A stretch of 64,000 nt of DNA from an uncultured Treponema sp. GTDB taxonomy: Bacteria; Spirochaetota; Spirochaetia; Treponematales; Treponemataceae. Position numbers and translations under genes: made by a program. The DNA lies in the NCBI GenBank assembly GCA_949300145.1, contig CASGDA010000001.1, positions 1-64,000 of the forward strand, given 5' to 3'. Below the pieces are notes generated by a model. It ran no database searches, was not told the DNA's origin, and saw nothing but the letters and a program-made list of their open reading frames with translations. Shown one piece after another: positions 42,688 to 53,066 of the stretch. How positions within the stretch are numbered: position 1 is the first letter of the stretch; each line of letters begins with the position of its first letter.

Positions 42688-44178
42688 ATGGATTTTATAG
42701 GCATCATTCTTTTCATATCATATTTCCTGAATTTCGTTTTTATAGTTTTCATCCTTTTTTTCGAGCAGACAGACTCCGCCCGCAGGTTTTCATGGCTGAT
42801 AGCAATAACATTTATACCCATAGGAGGAATCGTCCTTTACATGTTTTTCTCGGGGAACTTCCTCCTGCGCTACAAAAGGCTTGAAAAGTCCATCAGGCAT
42901 ACAGATGAGATTTTTTCCGCTTTTGAACGGCAGCTTGACGCGGATGCAGATTCATTGATAGAAAAAAACGACCCCTATTTTAACAGACATATGCCGTTGC
43001 TGAAGCTGAATAAAAATTACGCCCGTTCTTCCCTGGGATTCAGCGGTACGGTGCATGTCTTTACATCAGGCGAAGAGACCTACAAATCCCTGTTTGCGGA
43101 AATTGAAAAGGCGAAGGTTTCAATATATCTGTCGTATTTCATCATACGGAATGATAAAACCGGGAAAAAACTCATTTCGATTCTGGCAAGGAAAGCGCGG
43201 GAAGGGGTTGACGTAAGGCTTCTCTATGACCATATAGGCTCATTTTTTACGTCCGGGGCGCTCTTTATCCCGCTGAAAAAGGCGGGCGGAGAAGTCCACA
43301 AGTTTTTCCCGGTGACAATCATTGCGCCCTATGCCCTCAACTACAGAAACCACAGGAAAATTGTGGTTATAGACCATTCGACAGGTTATTTCGGCGGCAT
43401 AAACATAGGCGATGAATACGCGAACTGCTCCCCGAAACAACGCTTTTTATGGAGGGACACACATATACGGGTCACAAATTCAGCGGCGGTGTTGCTGGAA
43501 AAAAGTTTCCTGAGCGACTGGTATTCTTCAAAATACAAGACAAAACAGGAAATCAAACCGGAGCCGCCGGGAAGCAACCCGTGCGGCCTCCGGACGGAAA
43601 ATATCCCTTTGCCGCCGGTTTCCTGCACCGCGGTTCCAATGCAGATTGTAACTTCCGGCCCCAACGACATAAAAAATGATGAAATCAGGGACGCCCTTAT
43701 ATTCATGATTTCAACCGCAAAAAAATCCGTCCATATTGAAACGCCCTACTTCACACCGGATCCGGCATTTTTCAGCATTCTGAAAATAGCGGCCCTATCC
43801 GGGCTGGACGTAAAAATAATAGTGCCACGGGACTGGGATAAATTTTACGTGAAGCTCGCCGCCATGCCGTACATTTCGGAGCTGACGAAAAACGGCATAA
43901 AGTTTTACCACTATAAAGGCTTCATCCATTCCAAAATGTTTGTCATAGACGGGGAAATATCGACGATAGGTTCCACAAATATCGACACCAGAAGTTTTTC
44001 CCTGCATTTTGAATTGAACGCCTTTTTCTACTCAAAAGAATTCGGAAAAATTTCGGAAGAAATTTTTATCCGGGATCTGGAGAATTCAATCCCGGCGGAT
44101 CCCGACGCCTTCAGGAAAACGCCTGTATTAAAAAAAGCCCTGTGTAATTTTTTCAGGCTTTTCGCCCCGCTCATGTAA
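42688..44178 (+). CDS. cls: Cardiolipin synthase
   Basis: 496 residues from the ATG at 42688. An upstream TTG at 42640 overlaps radC and lacks a ribosome binding site. Two N-terminal membrane helices (GIILFISYFLNFVFIVFIL and LIAITFIPIGGIVLYMFF) are followed by two phospholipase D domains with HKD motifs: H222-x-K224-x4-D229 and H414-x-K416-x4-D421. It joins two phosphatidylglycerol molecules (or a close variant) to cardiolipin in the inner membrane. Confidence 0.88.
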   Translation: MDFIGIILFISYFLNFVFIVFILFFEQTDSARRFSWLIAITFIPIGGIVLYMFFSGNFLLRYKRLEKSIRHTDEIFSAFERQLDADADSLIEKNDPYFNRHMPLLKLNKNYARSSLGFSGTVHVFTSGEETYKSLFAEIEKAKVSIYLSYFIIRNDKTGKKLISILARKAREGVDVRLLYDHIGSFFTSGALFIPLKKAGGEVHKFFPVTIIAPYALNYRNHRKIVVIDHSTGYFGGINIGDEYANCSPKQRFLWRDTHIRVTNSAAVLLEKSFLSDWYSSKYKTKQEIKPEPPGSNPCGLRTENIPLPPVSCTAVPMQIVTSGPNDIKNDEIRDALIFMISTAKKSVHIETPYFTPDPAFFSILKIAALSGLDVKIIVPRDWDKFYVKLAAMPYISELTKNGIKFYHYKGFIHSKMFVIDGEISTIGSTNIDTRSFSLHFELNAFFYSKEFGKISEEIFIRDLENSIPADPDAFRKTPVLKKALCNFFRLFAPLM

Positions 44179-44214
44179 GAGGACAGCATAATTTGAATCA
44201 ATAGAAAATATCGC

Positions 44215-44243
44215 TTGAAAATCACTTTTTTTTGAAGTATCAT
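44215..44243 (+). promoter_or_regulatory. pfp promoter
   Basis: TTGAAA (44215-44220), a 17-base spacer, then TATCAT (44238-44243). The leader to the ATG at 44301 is about 50 bases and includes GAGAGG. Confidence 0.7.
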
Positions 44244-44300
44244 ATACACCGTGAATTTCACAAATTTTTATAATAACACAATCATCTCGAGAGGTTTTCA

Positions 44301-46040
44301 ATGAAAATATCCGCCTTGCAACAGAACAGGTACGAGTACAAACCCAAGCTTCCGAAGATTCTTTCCGAAAAACTTGAGACCATCGGAATTGTCCAGTCAG
44401 GGGCAACAAAATCCGTGGGCGACCAGGAAGAGCTTAAAAAACTTTTTGCCAATACCTACGGCAAACCGGTTGTAACCTTCACGAAAGGCAAGAACCCCGG
44501 AATAAAGAAACAGCTCCGTGTTGGCGTAATTCTCTCCGGAGGCCAGGCGCCGGGCGGTCATAACGTTATCGCAGGTTTATACGACGGCATAAAGAAAGGG
44601 AATCCCGCTTCCAAATTGTTCGGCTTTTTAGGCGGACCTTCAGGCCTTATCGAAGGCTCCTACATCGAAATAAAAGACAAGCTTATTGACGGATACAGAA
44701 ACACAGGCGGATTTGACATCATAGGTTCCGGCAGGACAAAAATTGAAACCGATGAACAGATAGCGGCCTCAATAAATACGGCGAAAAAGATGAAGCTTGA
44801 TGCCATTGTCATCATCGGCGGTGACGACTCCAATACAAATGCAGCCCTGCTGGCGGAACATTTCCTGAACGCAAAAATGTCAACCCAGGTTATCGGCGTT
44901 CCGAAAACGATTGACGGTGACCTGAAAAACAGCATGATTGAAACATCCTTTGGCTTTGACACCGCCACCAAGACATATTCAGAGCTTATCGGAAATATTG
45001 AAAGGGACGCCAACAGCGCAAAGAAATACTGGCATTTCATCAAACTCATGGGAAGGAGCGCAAGCCATATCGCCCTTGAATGCGCCCTCCAGACACAGCC
45101 GAATATCTGCCTCATTTCGGAGGAAGTCGAAGAAAAGAAAATGACCCTCCGGCAGATAACTGACTACATCTGTTCCGTCATCGCCGCCAGGGCCGAAAAC
45201 AAGGAAAATTTCGGTGTGATTTTGATTCCGGAAGGCCTCGTTGAATTTGTCCCTGAAATGAAAACATTGATTGCCGAGCTCAATGATTTGATGGCTGTAA
45301 AGGCTGCTGATTTCAACGCCCTCACTTCCTTTGAAGCGCAGCGCCAGTGGCTCGCACAGAATCTGAGCAAAGCCTCATCCGAAGCATTTGCCACCCTTCC
45401 TGAAGAAATCGCGAAGCAGTTCCTCATGGACCGCGATCCACACGGTAACGTGCAGGTTTCCAGGATTGAAACTGAAAAGCTTCTTATCAGCCTTGTGGAT
45501 TCAAAACTTAAATCCATGGCAAAAGCCGGAACCTACAAGGGAAAATTCAGCTCCTACAACCATTTCTTCGGTTATGAAGGACGCTGCGCGTTCCCGTCGA
45601 ATTTCGACGCCGATTACTGCTATTCCCTCGGATTCACGGCCTTTGTCCTGATAGCTTCAGGATTTACCGGCTACCTTTCCTCCGTAAGAAACCTGACATC
45701 TCCGGCAAAGGAATGGACAGCAGGCGGGGTGCCGCTCACCATGATGATGAATATGGAGCAGCGCCACGGTTCAAAAAAACCCGTCATAAAGAAGGCTTTG
45801 GTTGATCTCAACGGAAAACCTTATAAAGCTTTCCTCAAAAACAGGGAAACATGGGAGGTAAAGACCAGTTACGTTTTCCCCGGCGCAATCCAATACGCCG
45901 GACCGGATGAAGTTTGCAACCAGCCTACACAAACCCTTATGCTGGAAAAAGGCTCTCCGTCCGCGAAATCCGCGAAAGCTGCCTCCAAGGCGAAATCCCA
46001 GGCAAAGGGCGCGGGAAAGAAGGCGTCCGGCAAAAAATAA
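44301..46040 (+). CDS. pfp: Pyrophosphate-dependent 6-phosphofructokinase with basic tail
   Basis: 579 residues of the long PPi-PFK family. The phosphoryl-donor site reads GGDDSN (G173-D176), where the second Asp marks PPi use. The catalytic PKTIDGD (P201-D207), the following FGFDTA and [11 protein letters not shown] are also intact. It makes fructose 1,6-bisphosphate from PPi and works reversibly. The last 30 residues ([20 protein letters not shown] and KASGKK) are low-complexity Lys/Ala/Ser and are not part of the family fold. A similar tail ends the ppdK product. Confidence 0.93.
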   Translation: MKISALQQNRYEYKPKLPKILSEKLETIGIVQSGATKSVGDQEELKKLFANTYGKPVVTFTKGKNPGIKKQLRVGVILSGGQAPGGHNVIAGLYDGIKKGNPASKLFGFLGGPSGLIEGSYIEIKDKLIDGYRNTGGFDIIGSGRTKIETDEQIAASINTAKKMKLDAIVIIGGDDSNTNAALLAEHFLNAKMSTQVIGVPKTIDGDLKNSMIETSFGFDTATKTYSELIGNIERDANSAKKYWHFIKLMGRSASHIALECALQTQPNICLISEEVEEKKMTLRQITDYICSVIAARAENKENFGVILIPEGLVEFVPEMKTLIAELNDLMAVKAADFNALTSFEAQRQWLAQNLSKASSEAFATLPEEIAKQFLMDRDPHGNVQVSRIETEKLLISLVDSKLKSMAKAGTYKGKFSSYNHFFGYEGRCAFPSNFDADYCYSLGFTAFVLIASGFTGYLSSVRNLTSPAKEWTAGGVPLTMMMNMEQRHGSKKPVIKKALVDLNGKPYKAFLKNRETWEVKTSYVFPGAIQYAGPDEVCNQPTQTLMLEKGSPSAKSAKAASKAKSQAKGAGKKASGKK

Positions 46041-46073
46041 ATTTACCTTGAGCCGTCCGGCAAAAGGGATAAA

Positions 46074-46101
46074 CGGAATATGCGGTTTTCCGCATATTCC
46101 G
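46074..46101 (+). repeat. Perfect 12-bp hairpin between pfp and the DHH gene
   Basis: CGGAATATGCGG, a TTTT loop, then CCGCATATTCCG. No T-run follows. It may act as a 3' stability element for pfp mRNA or block the upstream ATG at 46080. Confidence 0.7.
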
Positions 46102-46115
46102 ACAGGGGATTAAAG

Positions 46116-47288
46116 GTGACGACGGATATATCAGAAAAGAAGAAGGCATTTAGAACTATTGCGGAGAAAAATGCTGTACTGGAGAATATTGTATCCGTTA
46201 TGTTAAAAAATGAAAACTTCCTTCTGGTGGGACACGACAACCCGGATGAGGATTGTCTTGCGTCCCTTGTATCCCTGTCCCTTGTCCTCAAGAAATTCGG
46301 GAAAAAACCCTGCATTTACATTCAAAGCCAGATTCCGGACCAGCTTCTGTATATGACGAACATATGTTCGTATAATGTAATCCCGGTTTTCAACGGCTCA
46401 AACCTTCCGGAACAAAAGCCGGACGTGATATGCATCATGGACACACCGAAACCTTCCATGATTTCAGTCACCCGGGAAATACGGAATTATTTCGATGACG
46501 CCATCCTGATAGAAATCGACCACCATCTGTATTCGGATGCACAGTACTGCGGGAACCCTGATTACAGATATGTTGACACAGCATCCAGTACATGCGAGCT
46601 TCTGGCGTTTATATGCTGCAAATTGAACAAGCGGAAAAAACTACTGGAAGAATACAACATCGAAGAATTTTTCACAAGAAATCTGGCCCTCACCCTTCTG
46701 ACCGGAATGATAGGCGACACAAATTTCGGGCTCACATTAAAGACGAACAGGGAAAGATTTTTTTATACATTATTCACAACATATTTCGCCGAAATATTGA
46801 AAAAAGCATACAGAAAAAACAGCGGTAATTATTCGAATATAACGGATATATTTACCACAATACAACAATTCTCCCCGGAAGAAAAAAAAGTATACCAGAA
46901 TCTGCTTGAATTCACGCATTTTTCAAAACAGACGGGGTTTATTTTCTTAACAAAAAAGCAGTCGGAAACTTTTTTTGGGAAATATGACCCTGAAATATTC
47001 GTAAAAGTCATAAAGTCCGTCACGGATTTTCTGGCGGAAAGGTCGGGGAAGGTCGGAGCCACCGCATATTACGACCCCTGTAACGAGAACAGAAAAATCC
47101 AGTACAGGCTTAGGGCTGCGAGGGGCTGTACAGACGTTGATTTCAGGAAAATCCTGTCCGAATTCAAAATCACGGACGGCGGCGGACATCCGGGAGCAGT
47201 AGGCTTCAGATTGAAGGCGGAAAAATACACAGAACCGGAAATTAAGGAATTCAATCAAAAACTCATAAAAGAACTAAATGAAATATAA
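46116..47288 (+). CDS. DHH/DHHA1 family phosphoesterase
   Basis: 390 residues from a GTG at 46116. The ATG at 46080 lies inside a perfect hairpin, so the GTG after GGGGATTAAAG is preferred. The DHH motifs are GHDNPDEDCLAS, ICIMDTPKP and IEIDHHLYSDA. The DHHA1 part ends with ITDGGGHPGAVGF. The family includes NrnA-like oligoribonucleases and c-di-AMP phosphodiesterases. The replacement of the usual PDGD by PDED and the lack of a membrane domain leave the substrate open. Confidence 0.75.
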   Translation: MTTDISEKKKAFRTIAEKNAVLENIVSVMLKNENFLLVGHDNPDEDCLASLVSLSLVLKKFGKKPCIYIQSQIPDQLLYMTNICSYNVIPVFNGSNLPEQKPDVICIMDTPKPSMISVTREIRNYFDDAILIEIDHHLYSDAQYCGNPDYRYVDTASSTCELLAFICCKLNKRKKLLEEYNIEEFFTRNLALTLLTGMIGDTNFGLTLKTNRERFFYTLFTTYFAEILKKAYRKNSGNYSNITDIFTTIQQFSPEEKKVYQNLLEFTHFSKQTGFIFLTKKQSETFFGKYDPEIFVKVIKSVTDFLAERSGKVGATAYYDPCNENRKIQYRLRAARGCTDVDFRKILSEFKITDGGGHPGAVGFRLKAEKYTEPEIKEFNQKLIKELNEI

Positions 47289-47988
47289 TTCCCTCTTTAC
47301 GGCCGACGGTTTCCCTGATGAAAAACGCTTCGGGAAAAATATTTTCCATATGTTATATAAAGAACGCCTGGCGGAAATTTCAAAAAAAACAGCTGAAGGC
47401 GAAGAAAGACCTCCGCTTCTGTTGCATTCATGCTGCGGACCATGCAGCTCAGCAGTAATCACGAAGCTCGCCCCTTTTTTCAAGCTGACGGTCTTTTATT
47501 ATAATCCGAACATCGATACCCTGGACGAATACATGAGGAGGGCCGCCTGCCAAAAAAAACTTCTGGATTCCATCCAAAGCGGCGGAAAAAATTTCCCCCA
47601 CCCTGTTTCATACATTGAGGAAAATTTTGACAGCGGACCTTTTTATGAAATATCAGCGGGACTGGAGGAAGAGGCGGAAGGAGGCGCAAGGTGCGAGGAG
47701 TGCTTCAAACTGCGCTTAGACAAAACCGCCGAAACCGCCTCGCAGAACGGCTTTCATTTTTTTTGTACCACGCTGACTGTAAGCCCGATGAAAAACGCCC
47801 GTGCAATAAACCTTGCGGGGAAGGAAGCCGCCGCAAAAACAGGCTGTGAATGGCTTTGGTCGGACTTCAAAAAAGAGAACGGATATATTCTTTCAATTGA
47901 ATTAAGCAGAAAATTCGGTTTATACAGGCAGCAGTACTGCGGATGCATTTTTTCAAAACGGAACATTCACGGGAAGATACATGAATGA
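47278..47988 (+). CDS. queH: Epoxyqueuosine reductase QueH
   Basis: 236 residues. The family (formerly DUF208) is marked by LLHSCCGPCSS (C52, C53, C56), TVFYYNPNID, CEECFKLRL and a C-terminal YCGC. It binds 4Fe-4S and reduces epoxyqueuosine to queuosine in tRNA. Its start overlaps the DHH gene by 11 bases and its stop overlaps the next gene by four, so all three are in one transcript. Confidence 0.88.
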   Translation: MKYNSLFTADGFPDEKRFGKNIFHMLYKERLAEISKKTAEGEERPPLLLHSCCGPCSSAVITKLAPFFKLTVFYYNPNIDTLDEYMRRAACQKKLLDSIQSGGKNFPHPVSYIEENFDSGPFYEISAGLEEEAEGGARCEECFKLRLDKTAETASQNGFHFFCTTLTVSPMKNARAINLAGKEAAAKTGCEWLWSDFKKENGYILSIELSRKFGLYRQQYCGCIFSKRNIHGKIHE

Positions 47989-48917
47989 GGAAAACACCAC
48001 CGGTTGCGGCCTGTTTTTTATGCTTTTGTCTGATTTCACTTTTTTCCCTTTTTTTCACCGGATGCGCCACAACTTACCGCGGTACTGACGAACAGCCGCG
48101 GGTGGAACCGGTTCCGCCGGAGACAGACAGCACAGACGACGGCATTGACATTGACTTCAGCAACATAGAAAAAAGCCTGGCCGGAGCCGAAAATCCTGAC
48201 TGGACGGAAATTGCCCCCGGAATTTGCCGCGCATCTCTGCCGGAAAGCTCAAACGGGACAAAACTTAACCTGGTGCGCATACAACTGGAACAGGTCACCG
48301 TCCGAGGCACGCTTCCCAGGATGACCGACGAAGGTGAAATTATTTTCACCGGAGAATACGCCGAGGATTTGGCAGGAAAAACAGGGGGAAACGTGGCGGT
48401 CAATATGATACCTTTTTTGAAAGGAAAAAACGGCTTTGAACCCATCGGGGTTTATGTGAATTCCGGAAAACAGTTTTCACCTCCGGATGAAAAATACGCC
48501 GCCATTTTATTTTTCAAGGACGGAAAGGCGGAAATCATAGAATCCCAGAAAGACATTGATTCAATTGAAACGGCGGATTTTGCCTTCGGCGGTTATTGGA
48601 GCATCCTTAAAAACGGAAAAATACAGGACTTCCCTGATATCAAAAATTCCAGGACAGCCATCGGAATCAGCAGAACAGGCTCCATGATTTTTATACTCAC
48701 GGCTGAAAAAGCAGGTATTTTCACGGAATCCGGAATATCATTCCCGGAGAGCGCCGTTTTGCTGAAAACCCTTGGAGCTTTCAACGCCATACAAATGGAC
48801 GGCGGGTTTTCTTCTTCCATGGCGGTAAATGGAAAACAAATCTCACCCTCCCAGAAGATTTTATTCTTCAAAAAAAACAGAAAAGCCGCCGTAAATGCTG
48901 TTTTTATATCCAGATAA
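47985..48917 (+). CDS. Phosphodiester glycosidase (NAGPA) family lipoprotein
   Basis: 310 residues. The lipobox is FTGC after a hydrophobic segment. An acidic linker with GIDIDFSNIEKSLA precedes the domain of Pfam family NAGPA: NSRTAIGISRTG and FNAIQMDGGFSSSMAVNG, which carry the conserved residues of the phosphodiester glycosidase fold. In bacteria the family acts on surface or exopolysaccharide phosphodiesters. The substrate here is unknown. Confidence 0.82.
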   Translation: MRKTPPVAACFLCFCLISLFSLFFTGCATTYRGTDEQPRVEPVPPETDSTDDGIDIDFSNIEKSLAGAENPDWTEIAPGICRASLPESSNGTKLNLVRIQLEQVTVRGTLPRMTDEGEIIFTGEYAEDLAGKTGGNVAVNMIPFLKGKNGFEPIGVYVNSGKQFSPPDEKYAAILFFKDGKAEIIESQKDIDSIETADFAFGGYWSILKNGKIQDFPDIKNSRTAIGISRTGSMIFILTAEKAGIFTESGISFPESAVLLKTLGAFNAIQMDGGFSSSMAVNGKQISPSQKILFFKKNRKAAVNAVFISR

Positions 48918-48939
48918 CTTTTCTCCGGCGGCGCTTTTA

Positions 48940-48948
48940 TGTTATAAT
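48940..48948 (+). promoter_or_regulatory. Extended -10 promoter of dnaE
   Basis: TGTTATAAT (48940-48948) is a full extended -10 element. The dnaE ATG is at 48956, 7 bases later, with no Shine-Dalgarno. No good -35. Confidence 0.5.
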
Positions 48949-48955
48949 CTGACTC

Positions 48956-51900
48956 ATGTCTGATTTTGTACATCTCCACGTCCATTCTGATTATTCCCTC
49001 CTTGACGGAGCGGCGAAAATAAACACGTTGGTTTCAAGGGCAAAAGAACTGGGAATGAAAGCCCTCGCCCTTACGGATCACGGAAATATGTTCGGGGCGC
49101 TGCGTTTCGAGCAGCTCTGCCACAGTGAGGGAATAAATCCCCTCGTTGGCTGTGAATTCTATGTGGCGGGAGGAAGCCGCCTTGAAAAACAGGGGACTGA
49201 ACGGGGAAATAAATACTACCATCTCATTCTCATAGCAAAAAATATTGAGGGCTATAAGAATTTATGCATTCTCTCCAGCCGCGCCTACACTGAAGGAATG
49301 TATTATAAGCCGCGGATTGACGAAGAGCTCCTGCGCCTTTATTCCGGCGGGCTTATCTGCCTGTCAGCATGTCTGGCGGGACAACTGCCACAGCTTCTCC
49401 TGTCCGGAAAAACAAAGGAAGCGGAAGAAACCGCCCGCAGATACAGGGATATTTTCGGGGATGACAATTACTACATAGAACTGCAGGATCACGGAATAGA
49501 CGAGCAGAAACGGGTCGCCCCCATGCTCATTGACCTGGCGAAAAGACTTGGAATTCCCATGGTTGTCACGAACGACATCCACTATTGCATGCAGGAGGAT
49601 TACATCGCCCAGGATGTCCTGATGTGCGTCGGCACAAAAAAACTGCGGGAAGAAACCAACAGGATGAAATTCCAGGGGAAGGAATTCTACATGAAAAGCG
49701 CCGAACAGATGGCGGCCCTCTTCCCCGAATATCCTGAAATGATAACAAATACTGTCCGCATAGCCGAAAAATGTGACCTGACCATACCGCAGTATAAAAC
49801 TGAAGAATTAAAGAACTGCCTTCCTGTATATCAGATACCGGAGGGATTCAAAGACCAAAATGAATATATGCGGCATCTTGTTTACGAAGGATTGAAAAAG
49901 CGTTACGGCACAATCACGGACGAAATCGAGGAAAGGGCTGAGTATGAACTGAGGATTATTTTCAACATGGGATTTTCCGGTTACTTCCTTATTGTGTGGG
50001 ATTTCATAAACTGGGCAAAAAGCCATGACATTCCGGTCGGGCCGGGACGCGGTTCCGGGGCCGGCTCCCTGGTGGCCTATGCCATGTCAATAACCGACAT
50101 AGATCCCTTCAGATTCAAACTCATTTTCGAGAGGTTCCTGAATCCGGAAAGGGTCAGTATGCCCGATTTTGACGTTGATATCTGCTTCGAAGGTCGGCAG
50201 GATGTAATCGAATACACACGGCAAAAGTACGGAGACGCCCAGGTCGGACACATAGTGACTTTCGGAACTCTGAAAGCGAAAGCTGTAATAGCGGATGTGG
50301 GAAGGGTCCTGAATATTCCTCTTGACGAAGTGAACATGCTGAAAAAATGCATCCCGGATGACCCAAAGGCCAGACTGGCTGACGCATTCTCGCCTCCGGA
50401 TCAAGATCATCCGGGGAACGGACAGCTGATACCATTCAGGGACGATCCCCAGTATGGAGGAAAATACAACGAGCTTTTTGAACTCTGCTTCAAACTCGAG
50501 GACATAAGCCGGAACGTTTCCCTTCATGCATCCGGTATTGTCATAGGCCGCAGTCCGCTCCCGGAATGGGTTCCTGTATATAAGGATTCAAAAACAGGGA
50601 AAGTAGCCGTCCAGTATACGATGGACATAATCGAACCCTGCGGCCTTGTGAAAATGGACTATCTCGGGTTAAAAACCCTTACGCTTATAAAATACGCTGA
50701 AAAAATAATACGGAAAAGAAAAGGTTTTGAGCGGTTCCGCGCCGATGAAGTGCCGGAAGACGACAAAAAGACCTTCGATCTTTTCTGTGCGGGACAAAGC
50801 GCCGCAGTTTTTCAATTTGAAAGTCCCGGTATGCAAAAAATCCTGAAACAAGCGCAACCCAGATGCCTGGAAGAACTTGTGGCTTTAAATGCCCTGTTCC
50901 GCCCGGGACCGATGGATTATATACCACAATACATTGAAGGAAAATTTCATCCTGAGACTGTGCATTATCCGGATCCCTGCCTTGAGGATATACTGAAAGA
51001 AACTTACGGCGTTATGGTTTACCAGGAACAGGTTATGCAGGTTGCGCAAAGGATTGCGGGCTTTTCCCTTGGCCAGGCAGATATGTTGCGGAGAGCCATG
51101 GGAAAAAAGAAGCTGGAAGTCCTCCTGCAAAAAAAGAAGGAATTCATTGCGGGCGCCGTTAAAAACGGATTTGAGGAAAACCACGCGGCGGATATTTTTG
51201 AAATCATGGTGCCGTTCGCAGGCTACGGATTCAACAAAAGCCATGCGGCGGCATATTCTGTCCTTGCCTACAGAACGGCGTATTTAAAAGCCAATTTCCC
51301 CACGGAATTTATTGCGGCCAACCTGACGAACGAAATAAACACAGCGGACAAACTGCCTCAATATATAGCCGAAGGCCGTTCAATGGGAATCAAGATAGAC
51401 CCGCCGGATGTCAACCGCTCAGACAAAGTGTTTGATGTCGTGGACAACCGCATAGTATACGGCCTAATGGGTATCAAAGGATTGGGCGAGACAGCGGCGG
51501 AAGAAATCATCAATCAAAGACATAAAGACGGACCTTTCAAAAGCTTCATGGAATTTCTGGACAGGGTTGATCTGCACACGGTGGGACGACGGACAATCGA
51601 AGTCCTTATAAAAACAGGAGCATTTGACAACCTCGGAATCAACAGACCGTCCCTGCTTTTGAATATGGACAAGGCGATAGACTTCGCGGAAAAGAAAAAA
51701 CAAGCCGGTTCTTTCGGACAGGTAAGTCTGTTTGAAACTTCACAGGAAGAAGAATTTCCGGAGTTTGTCTTTACAATGGCGGAGGACTGGCCGCAAACTG
51801 AAAAACTTCGGCTGGAAAAAGAGCTTATCGGATTTTATATCTCCGGACATCCTCTGGATTCCTACAAGAAAATTTTCGATAAGGCGGTTACAATTTCTTC

Positions 51901-52429
51901 CTCCCGCATGGCTTCCGCCAGGCCTGATAAAAATTACACGATACTCGGCATTGTCAAAGAAATAAGAAGCATAACGACACGGAAGACAGGAAAAGAAATG
52001 GGAATCGTTATTGCCGAGGATTTTGAAGGGCAATTCAAACTGACATTCTTCAATCAGGCATGGGAAAAATACAAACCGATGATTTCCGAAGACGCGGTCC
52101 TTGGTTTTACCGGTAAAATCGAGAATTCGGAAAGTTTCGGTTCCTCGATGCATGTTTCGGAAACATTAAACCCGGAAGAACTCGGGGTAAAAACAGCGAA
52201 AGAAATACATATCCAGCTTGATCCGGTTTTCACTGAAAAGAAAACACTTGAACCTCTGAGGGATTACCTTTTTGAAGCTTCCGGCTCATGCTCCGTTTTT
52301 TTCCACATAGACGTGCACGAAAAGCCATTTACCGTAAAAGCGGCCTCACAAATTTCAGTGACGCCGGATGAAGGCGTAATCTCGGACTTAAAAAACCAGC
52401 CGTGCGTCCTTTCTGTCTGGAAGGAATAA
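48956..52429 (+). CDS. dnaE: DNA polymerase III alpha subunit
   Basis: 1157 residues, full length for DnaE1. The PHP domain starts at the N-terminus (FVHLHVHSDYSLLDG). The palm has the catalytic Asp pair D406 and D408 in MPDFDVDICFE, with GPGRGSGAGSLVAYA just before it. The finger helices, VALFRPGPM-like LNALFRPGPMDYIPQYIEGK and the SHAAAYSVLAYRTAYLKANF segment follow. A helix-hairpin-helix and an OB fold (NYTILGIVKEIRSI) end the chain. It is the replicative polymerase. Four of the five genes around it are not replication genes. Confidence 0.95.
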   Translation: MSDFVHLHVHSDYSLLDGAAKINTLVSRAKELGMKALALTDHGNMFGALRFEQLCHSEGINPLVGCEFYVAGGSRLEKQGTERGNKYYHLILIAKNIEGYKNLCILSSRAYTEGMYYKPRIDEELLRLYSGGLICLSACLAGQLPQLLLSGKTKEAEETARRYRDIFGDDNYYIELQDHGIDEQKRVAPMLIDLAKRLGIPMVVTNDIHYCMQEDYIAQDVLMCVGTKKLREETNRMKFQGKEFYMKSAEQMAALFPEYPEMITNTVRIAEKCDLTIPQYKTEELKNCLPVYQIPEGFKDQNEYMRHLVYEGLKKRYGTITDEIEERAEYELRIIFNMGFSGYFLIVWDFINWAKSHDIPVGPGRGSGAGSLVAYAMSITDIDPFRFKLIFERFLNPERVSMPDFDVDICFEGRQDVIEYTRQKYGDAQVGHIVTFGTLKAKAVIADVGRVLNIPLDEVNMLKKCIPDDPKARLADAFSPPDQDHPGNGQLIPFRDDPQYGGKYNELFELCFKLEDISRNVSLHASGIVIGRSPLPEWVPVYKDSKTGKVAVQYTMDIIEPCGLVKMDYLGLKTLTLIKYAEKIIRKRKGFERFRADEVPEDDKKTFDLFCAGQSAAVFQFESPGMQKILKQAQPRCLEELVALNALFRPGPMDYIPQYIEGKFHPETVHYPDPCLEDILKETYGVMVYQEQVMQVAQRIAGFSLGQADMLRRAMGKKKLEVLLQKKKEFIAGAVKNGFEENHAADIFEIMVPFAGYGFNKSHAAAYSVLAYRTAYLKANFPTEFIAANLTNEINTADKLPQYIAEGRSMGIKIDPPDVNRSDKVFDVVDNRIVYGLMGIKGLGETAAEEIINQRHKDGPFKSFMEFLDRVDLHTVGRRTIEVLIKTGAFDNLGINRPSLLLNMDKAIDFAEKKKQAGSFGQVSLFETSQEEEFPEFVFTMAEDWPQTEKLRLEKELIGFYISGHPLDSYKKIFDKAVTISSSRMASARPDKNYTILGIVKEIRSITTRKTGKEMGIVIAEDFEGQFKLTFFNQAWEKYKPMISEDAVLGFTGKIENSESFGSSMHVSETLNPEELGVKTAKEIHIQLDPVFTEKKTLEPLRDYLFEASGSCSVFFHIDVHEKPFTVKAASQISVTPDEGVISDLKNQPCVLSVWKE

Positions 52430-52463
52430 TGAATACACAAAGTGCAAACAACAGGAGCGTTAA

Positions 52464-53054
52464 ATGCGTAGTCTGCTAATGTTTTTATCTTCACTTGTAC
52501 AGCTTTATTCCCTTATATGCGTGGTTTATATACTCTTATCCTGGTCTCCGGCACTGAGGTTTTCATCGGCCGGCAGATTTCTTGCTTCCATTTGCGATCC
52601 GTTCCTGAATTGGTTCCGGCGTTTTTCTTTTACGAGAATAGGACCTGTTGATTTTTCACCCATACTGGCACTCGGTGTCCTTTCCATATTATCAATGACA
52701 TTGAATCAATTCGCCGGTACAGGAAAATTGTCGGTGGGATTTATAATCGCGGGATTAATACAGGTTGTCTGGTCTTTTTTCTCTTTTCTTTTCAATTTAA
52801 TCTTAATATTTCTGTTTGTGAGAATCATATATGATTTTCTGTATTCAAAACAATTCAGAAGCAATTTCTGGATTATGCTGGACAACTTCCTTAATCCCAT
52901 TATAAATTACGCTTCACAGTTGTTTTTCCGGAATAACAATGTCTCCTACAGGATAAGGCTCATCGTCACTTTTGTCTGTGTGCTGATAGTGAGGTTCGGC
53001 CTTGAAATTGCAGTTTCCAGACTGACAATTCTGGCCGCTTCCATGCCGGTATAA
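52464..53054 (+). CDS. YggT family membrane protein
   Basis: 196 residues with two copies of the YggT pattern: hydrophobic helix, then SWSPALRFSSAGRFLASICDPFLNWFRRF in the first half and SNFWIMLDNFLNPIINYASQLF in the second. About four membrane helices. The family is thought to act in ion homeostasis or cell-division/photosystem positioning, but the role is unproven. GGAGCG lies before the ATG. Confidence 0.85.
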   Translation: MRSLLMFLSSLVQLYSLICVVYILLSWSPALRFSSAGRFLASICDPFLNWFRRFSFTRIGPVDFSPILALGVLSILSMTLNQFAGTGKLSVGFIIAGLIQVVWSFFSFLFNLILIFLFVRIIYDFLYSKQFRSNFWIMLDNFLNPIINYASQLFFRNNNVSYRIRLIVTFVCVLIVRFGLEIAVSRLTILAASMPV

Positions 53055-53066
53055 TCTGTCGGGACT

